In this document: in pieces, positions 37,401 to 46,400 of the stretch | Layout: each line of letters opens with the position of its first letter | Numbering within the stretch: position 1 is the first letter of the stretch | Source: Ctena decussata | Taxonomy: Eukaryota; Mollusca; Bivalvia; Lucinida; Lucinidae | Assembly: GCA_963989385.1 (NCBI GenBank) | Contig: OZ022500.1 | Location: forward strand, 23,574,460 to 23,638,459 | Length of the DNA stretch: 64,000 nt | Reading direction: 5' to 3' | Notes under the pieces: model-generated | Databases searched by the model: none | What the model was told of the DNA's origin: nothing | Seen by the model: only the letters and a program-made list of their open reading frames with translations | Translations under genes and position numbers: made by a program

Positions 37401-40400
37401 AACGCCATGTTCTTTCAGTCGGAAGACAACTATGAGACCCCAGCAGTCGTTAGGGTGGGGCCTTTCAGGTTTTCGCTTCAACAGGTACGAATATGGCAAT
37501 CTCTTGTTGTAGTTGTATATGTAATGGAGCACAGTCATTCAGTAGAAGTGCCCTTTTTTCTTTTACAAACAATGTAGACCCTGATCAGACGCTGCATTTT
37601 GCGGCGTCTGATCTGAGCCTGCACCGTTTGCATTTGTCTCTTCTATGGTATGCTAGGCACAAACGGGTAACTTGATGACGCAGTGGAAACAACAATGACC
37701 ATTGGAGTAAGAGATACATTAGTAGCTTTCCAAATATTTACTGTACAAAGATCGGATGAAATTTCCAAACGGTTGGTTTCTGTATAGTCACGAAATGGTT
37801 TTGAACGTTACCAATTCTCAGAACTAAAATGAGAATCTGGAGTTAAAAACTTTGCTGAAAAATAGTTCCTTAAATTTAGACATGTCCACTGAAAATGCCT
37901 TCGGTAAACTATATGAACCAAATTAAGTCCTTCTTCAATCTTGACTTTTGGTCACCCGCGACATAACATAACCTTAACGTCACGATGCAAGAGGTCTTAG
38001 TGAATTCGTTACTGTTGTTGTTTTTGTTCTCATAACGATGTTCACCAGTCCCAGAGGTTATAAAACTTGAGAACATTCTCAAACTCAAAATAAAGCACAC
38101 TGATTGGCTGCTTCCGAGCACATGTGTGCTTTATTTTGAGTTTGAGATTATTCTCAAGTTTTATAACCTCAAACCCAGGAGGCTCAGCGGAACGTATCCA
38201 TAGTCGCACATTCATGGCACCGAGTTTGTTTGTTCATTCTGAGTGAATTCACTGGACGCCAGTGGTGACATAATGCGATAATGACGACGCTGTTGCGCTG
38301 TTGGAACAGACGTATGTGTAAATGTTTAAGTCTTGCAATTTCAGTTTTGTATGTAGAGTGTTCGCGGACTCATGAAGATCTGAACACTTTTGGATATCCA
38401 TTACACATAGAATATCATGAGCCGCGACACGACAAAACCAACAATGTGGTTGTGCGCCCAGCGAAGACTCAGATCAGCCTGGGCATCCGCCCAGTCTGGT
38501 CAGCCTCTTCGCTATGCGCTTAAAGGGTAGCTAAGGGTCTAAGCTACCTCCATGCGGACAGCGGAGACTCTGATCAGACTGGGCGGATGCCCAGGCTGAT
38601 CTGAGTCTGCGCTGGGCGCACAACCACATTGTTGGTTTTGTCGTGTCGCGGCTCATCATACATTTCAAATAGAGTGAAAGTATGATAAACCGTAATACAC
38701 TCCGACCCACGTAAATAATAATGTCAAAATGACACAAAGGACCGAAGATTAAGGTGTCACGAAGTGTTCCACAGGTCGTACTTAACAGCGTCTGGCTCAG
38801 CGGTTTTCTTGGGTGGCGTGAAATACGTAAACATTATGGCTGACCATCATAATGGACGCGATAGATATCCATAAGTCTCTAGGCTGGTAAGCATTTGCGA
38901 TGAACTCATTTTTTCCTACGTTCTTAAAAATATGGAAGACATTACATTGAATTTCTAGCAGTTTTTACGTATTAACTCAATTCGCACACACACGCGTATC
39001 ACAGTCGTTCAAACTTTCAAGGACGTCGTAAAATGAATACTTAATTTTAATTTACGGAAAGTATTCTCAAAATTTCTAAAATTTAAAATATTCGCCTAAA
39101 ATATTTGCTATTGTTTTTTCAGATCTATATTTCCATAATATGTGCACTGATTTCAACGCCACCCACTATATTAATCATATACCTGTTCAAAATGTCCAAA
39201 CGTAATCTGCCGAAAATGTCCGACGACTTGTTCCGGAAAAGGCGAGCAAGAAAATACACTGTTCCTTTGTGGGATGACTGGGTTGACAATAAACTAAAGG
39301 AAAGCATAGAGCTTGAACAACACCTCATCGCCAAGGGTTACCCTCAACTTCAGGTACCACATATCTAAACGCTTAAACCAGTTTAAATATTCCAATTGTT
39401 CTAAATGAAAAGAACAAAAGTGTTCCTTTTAGATATTACCCACACTAACAGGGCAGCAGAAAAGAAAATGCCATAGTTACTGCCCCAGAAAGTGTACCCA
39501 TCCCCCCAAAAAATTATTACTGTAAAACAGAATTGAGCCGCGACGTGAGAAAACCAACAAAGTGGTTGTGCGCCCAGCGCAGACTCTGATCAGCCTGGGC
39601 ATTCACTCAGTCTGATCAGACTCTTTGCTAAGCGCTTAAAGAGTAGCTGAGGGCCTAAGCTACCTCCATGCGGACAGCGAAGACTCTGATCAGACTGGGC
39701 GGATGCCCAGGCTGATCTGAGTCTGCGCTGGGCGCACAACCACTTTGTTGGTTTTCTCACGTCGGGGCTCAGACTTATTTGTAGGTGATTTAATTTTGGT
39801 GATATTGGCGGTATTAAAAGCGCCAAAATGTAAATCCGCCAATAATATTTGATTTTGAATAAATTTACATATACTTTAACAGGCTTTCAGATAGCAAGGA
39901 GTACCTGATGAGGATAGGAAATATTTTCTATACCCTTTCATTAAAACATTGTTACATCCCATCAGGATCGCCTCTTTGAGGCGATTATAATAGAGGCCAC
40001 AACATATATTTGATACAAAAGTGAGAACAGTTGCCAATAATTAACATCAGCTTTTCTTTATTACCTGGATCCATGGTATATATATCTTGATCGCCAAAAT
40101 TAATCTCTGCCAATATATACTCAAAAAAATTTCAAAGGGTCAAACTTTTACCCTGCGATTTCTGGAACATTTCAAACATTTGGTAAAATAAATCATTTCT
40201 ACCTTCCATTTTATTCATTTTACAAGTTTTATACACATGAAGCTTGAACCTATAGCATTTGTCTTGACCAAGGTCAAGCTTTAAGTCAAACTACCCCTAA
40301 AATGAAAGTTGTTTGAATTCCCATAGAGAATTGATAGTGTGTCAGTTTGGTCGGGAATAACTTCTAAAATTGCCATGAGTTTTTAACTTCTTATAGCTTG

Positions 40401-43400
40401 CTGACGTTACAAATGATTAAACTTGATGACTATTTGAGCAATTTTTCAAAAATTCATGAAATGGCGAAATCGAAAATTGTGGTGAATTTGTTCCCTATGG
40501 ACTTCAAAAAACTCTGATTTTGAAGGTAGTGTGAATTGAAGTCTGGACTTGGTCAAGATATAGGCTATATTTTCAAACTTCATGTGTACAAAACTTGTAA
40601 AATGAATGAAATGGAAGGTGAAAATGATTCATTTTACCAAATGTTTGAAATGTTCCAGAAATCGCGGGGTAAAAGTTTGACCCTTTAATAGTTTTTTCGA
40701 GTATATTATTTTCATTAAACCATGATATTTTGATACCGCAGAGATTAAGTAGTTTACAGTATGTTATGTATTACAGGGCTGTTTCCTCCCAAGTTGGTGT
40801 AACTTCATAGCCTGGTTCCTGGCATTTGCTGCGGTCTTTCTCTCAGCCTTCTTCATCATGCTGTACAGTATGCAGTGGGGGAAACAGAAATCAGAGGAAT
40901 GGCTAACTACCTTCTTTTTATCCTTCTTCGAATCTGTAATCTTCCTGGATCCCATAAAGGTAGGGTACACTGTTTTTTTTTCTGAATTCTTATTAGTTGA
41001 ATAGAAGTTAAGTGCAATTACTTGATAAGGAAACTGATGCAAATACTTTATAGTTCATCTTATTGCATGGAGCATGATGATTTTCCTTCATTTGACCACA
41101 CTAATTTGATTTCTAGTTCTTCGGGACTCCCTCATCAAATTTTTTGAAAATCATGAATTAAAATTCTTCCACTCGCCTCACATTCATCCAAATCCTTCTC
41201 GTTAGAGACGAAAATTGCGTCCGCACTATCTATGCCACTTGGAGTGACGTGTGAAGTGCTGTTGGATATCCATATGCTGCCAGCATATAAAAGTTAGCCT
41301 GATTATTTTTTCCAAAGCCGATTTTTCTTTCTTTTTTAATTAAAATGTCTGCTTAATTGTTTACTGTATATTTTGAAAAAAAATGTATTCTTTTTTTCTA
41401 AGAGCACCTTTGTATCTGGGCTGAGGTGTCAGTAATTGAAAAATGCTATTTCAGTAAAATGCTAAACGCTTTTTAAAATATCTGACGATTCATCAAAAAC
41501 TCATTGTTTTAAAGTGTTTAATGTTTTTTTCTTCTTTTAAATTCAAGTGTTTGATTGTTTAATGCATCAGCTTTATCAAACTCCATTAATTTGTAGACAG
41601 GAACATACATTAGTCGAAATTCATTTGATATTATGTTTTAGAGGACAGCTTTGATAAACTTAATACCTTACTTTTAAGGCTAAACGCATACAGGGAACAT
41701 ACATTAGTAGTAAATTCTTTTGATATTATGTTTTAGAGGACAGCTTTGATTAACTTAATACCTTACTTTTAAGGCTAAACGCATACATAATTATCTGGCC
41801 TGAACAAAAACAATTATTGTTATGAAAATGACAGGTGTATTTTATATATGTTGAAAAGATTATTTCACAGAAAAGTTCTGAAAGGACCTTGTGCTATTGT
41901 TTCATAGGTTAAGCAAAGAATCTAAATGTCTGAAAAGAGTTAACAAATGCTGACCCAGCCATTTTCCGAGTTATCACAGAAATCTGATCTATCATTGGTT
42001 TAATCTTTTCCAAAATGGACATATTGTCGTCTATAAACTAGTTCAGGGGTCGTATTTATAAAAGCACTTAAGTCGTTGCTATGCTGTTGCTAAGGGTTAA
42101 TTTCTATAACGGAGATTTTTCATACAACTATGAAAGTTGCTCTGGAGGAACAGTCTTTTTCAGACTGTTCCTCCAGAGGAAATTTCATAGTTGCAGGGAA
42201 TCTCCTTTAAAGAAAGTTAGCCTTAGCAACAGCATAGCAACCATTTAGGTCGTTTTATAAATACGGCCCCAGTATTGTCATATTGTCATCTGCCAGTCAT
42301 TCACTGCAAACTGTTTTCATGGGTTGTTCCCAGCTGGCACACAAAATCAAAATGACGTCATAATGAGGTAAATACGACGCCATTTCGACGTTATGTGCCT
42401 GCTGGGTTGTTATTGCGCTTGGTTTAGTTATCAAACAAATCCTACTTATACATAATTTGTTTAAAAACATATTTAAAAACCATCATTGTTTTTTCACTTT
42501 AACCTCATCAAACTTCGAGTGTGCACAGGATGTTCTGAGTCTTTCAATTTGGCACAGGACGTAAGTTCCCATTTTTATGCGAATCTAATCAAATATAGTC
42601 ATACTATTATTTACATTTTTCAATAATATTTTCCGAAAGCCAAGTTGATTGCAAGCAATATAATTTTACATAAGGTACACAAATGAGCCACGACACGACA
42701 AAAACAACAATGTGGTTGTGCGCCCAGCGTAGACTCAAATCAGCCTGGGCATCAGCCCAATCTGATCAGAGTCTTTGCTGTCCGCATGAAGGTAGCTTAG
42801 ACCCTTTGCTACCCTTTAAGCGCTTAGCGACGAGTCTGATCAGACTGGGCGGATGTCCCGGCTGATCTTAGTCTGCGCTGGGCACACAACCACATTGTTG
42901 GTTTTCTCATGTCGCGGCTCAAATTCTTTCAGATCGCAATGATGGCCCTTGTGTTTGCGTTGATATTTCGCGCAGCAAAAGATTCGTTGACCATGGTACA
43001 AAGAAAGACAATTATGAAGCAGTATTCAGCCAGCCTTCGAGGCAGATCAAGTATGTATTACATTGTTTATGTCAAGTGGACTGTTCTATCCTTATCAAAT
43101 GGATAAGTCTATTCGCCAATTAAGGGGTGTCTGGTTGAGTTTTGAGCTTTGAACCTCCTTCAAAGGTTATGGGATAGAATAGAATAGAAAATATGAGGAG
43201 TTATGTGTTATTTAAAGGAGAAATGTCAATTTGTCTTACGCAAATAATGTAGACCCTGATAGACGCCGCGTTTTGCGGCATCTGATCTGGGCCTACACTG
43301 TTTTCCTATGTCATAATTATGGGCCGCTAGAATTGATGGATGACTTGCGATTTTACGCCCTTTTCAAAAGTATTTCAGTCATGTCAGGACTATGGGGGCG

Positions 43401-46400
43401 TTTATGAAAGGCTTTGTGCGATGGAACCCAGTTTATGATTGAAAAGACTTTCTTTTCTGGGAACCGATCTCAGGACCGCTAGATCAGCAGGTCAGCGCTT
43501 AACCCACTGAGCTACCGGGGCTCCTGGCACGCTAGGCGTAAATGGTTAAATTTGACCATGTCATGACTAAAGTTTCCTTAAAGTGTATTTGTACACCTCC
43601 ATGTTTTCCGCCATATTTATACAGGGAAACAACTCTCATGATTTCCTTATTGCTTCACTGGAGGTGGTAGCCCTTCCAAATCTGGCCCCAAGGTTATAAA
43701 ACTTTATTCGTGCTCAACTCAGCTGAGCATGGAATTTTCTCTGCTGATAGATATGAAAATGCTAACTAATGTTGGCATTTTCATATTCATAAGCAGAGAA
43801 AATTTCATACTCAGCCAAACTGGGCAAGCAAACAACCATACTTATCAGTAATTTGCTATTTATTAGCAGGTAAAATTTCATGCTCAACTCAGCTGAGCAT
43901 GAAAAAAGTTTTATAACCTCGGGCCCTGTTCACCTTTATTAAGCCGCGCCATGACAAAATTTCCCTTACACCGTGTGCAAAAGTTGACCCAGTCACTGTT
44001 TGTCATTTTCATTGTCTGATTCTAATGAAGTAAAAATGCATTCTCGGCGTAACCTAGGCTGCCAAAGCATAACTTTTGATACATCTTTGCTTCATTCTCT
44101 CTTCAGGTGGAATGAGATTGCCCGCTCCCCCGCTGGACTCAAAATGCTTAGAAGAGGCCCGGGTCGTACGTCAAAGAGAAATTATGATGAGGTCGGCCTT
44201 TAAAAATATCGTTATAAATCTATTCATCTGCTGGATTCTGTTTAGCATATCTTACAGTAACAGGGACAACAGATCGTACTTCCTTCACCAAGACGTTCAC
44301 AAACAGATACTAGCACCCGATGAGGCGCCAAAGTTTATGGATGTAAGATAGTTTCTTCTTAGTCAAAGGCGTAGCTACATATATGGCAAATACGCAGGTG
44401 CGTATTGAAATTTTGTCAAAATTAACAAAATTTCAAAACCCTCCTGCATATTTGCATGCTGAAAATTTATAAATTAGAAAAGATTTCAAACCAATTGCCA
44501 AAGTGGTTGAAATTCTAGCTGTCCCTTCAAGAAGTAGAGAATAAAATATGGTTGTGCGAATAATGAAATGGTACCTAGTACGCCCCTGTTAGTTACCCCA
44601 GTCACGACACAACAACACCAACAAAGTGGCATGCGCGTCCAGCGAAGACTCTGATCAGCCTGTGCATTTGCTTAATCTGATCAGAGTCGTTGCTATGCGC
44701 TTAAAGGGTAGCTAAGACTTTAGCTACCCTTTCAGCGCACAGCAAAGACTCTGACCATAGCTAAGACTTAGCTACCTTTTCAGCACACAGCAAAGACTCT
44801 GATCAGAATGGGCAAATGCCCAGGCTGATCAGAGTCTTAGCTACCTGTTAAACACAAGCAAAGAATCAGATCAGAGTTGGCGAATGCCCAGGCTGATCTG
44901 AGTCTTCGTTGGACGCACATCCCACTTTGTTTGTTTCATCGTGTCTCGGGTCAAATTAGCTTCATATATCTGAGGGGAGTATGTTGTTTGCAATGTCAAC
45001 ACGTAGAAGGCAATCCTTTAGTGACTGATATGGGCAGAGTGAACTAATTGTTTCTCCCATAGACTTCTATAGTGACTCCTACTGCCTTTGACAGTTTGCC
45101 ACCCTTTATGCAATATTGTTTTGCTATCCAGGTTTGCCCTAATTTCAAGCTTAAATCTTAATCAATAAGAATTTCAAGCTTAAATCTTAATCAATAAGAT
45201 AAAACAGGGAAAACATCACCTTGCCCAACATGTTGTGACACTTACAAGATGTTAACATCCAGTTACCACTGTTCCGCAGTTTTTTTTTAAAGGACTATTT
45301 TAAGGCGGGCGTCGACACAAGTAAACGTTTACAGCAGACATTATCAAGGCGCGAATTTGCACGCCGCGACAAACAACTTGATTTAACATAATATATTTTT
45401 TCGACGCTCAATGGGGAACATGCTCACGTTAGGTTAGAATTCATTTTCTTACGATGTATGCGTACATCTCTATGTTCTTCTGCCAGTTTTACATATGAAA
45501 CGCCTTTAAGCACTTTTATCCAAGAGTTTAGGTCTTATGCGTTGTTCTTCAGATCAAGTCTATAAATGGGTTTTTTGACTGGTTTAATAACAGTGCGATT
45601 CAGAGACTGTTCCCCGAAGAAGACGTCAACGGTGACAGGCTGCACTGGCGAGAACGTCAGTTCATTACAGGCGGGGCGTCATTCAGGCTCGGGCCACCAA
45701 GACTTAGGCAGCTACGCGTAAAGAAAGGTATGACACATGTTTCTTTGTTTTACAGGCCCAATAGCTGATTAGAAGTACCTACATACCAGCAAAAAAAGTA
45801 TAAGGCCAAAGATGATATCAATAATAATAATAAAACATATTTTTACCCTTTTTCAATGAAAGAAAAATGTTGATATCAAGAAATATGTCGTTTATGGCTG
45901 GAATCCAGTCGGAATCCCTTGGCCAGTGCCACAAATCAGAGTTGATTCACGGAATTGGCCGAGCGGTGTTCGAATAGGCTGGAATCATGACCATTTTCTG
46001 ATCTCCGCACATCCGAAAAAATAGATGGCAAAAGTGCACACAATGCTAAATCAACATTGAATCAACATTGATTCAACGTCATGACGTTGAATAAACCTAG
46101 ATTCGATGTTGATTTCACGTTTTGTGCCCAGTTAGAATGATAATTTGCACAAAAAAAAAATCAAATAAATAAAATACGGTTTCCTTCATTTTTTTTATCA
46201 TTTGCAGACACTTGCTCCATACCAGGAATATCCACTAAGGATTGCTATGGCAAATATTACAGTCCTATAGAAGAGACCCAATCCTACTGTATTGGCTGGA
46301 AGACTGGAGAATGCAGTCCAAACGAAGAAATATACCAATATTCATCTGACGCCTGGAAATTTACATCCGCCCTAGACATTTGGGGATTTCCAATAACAGG

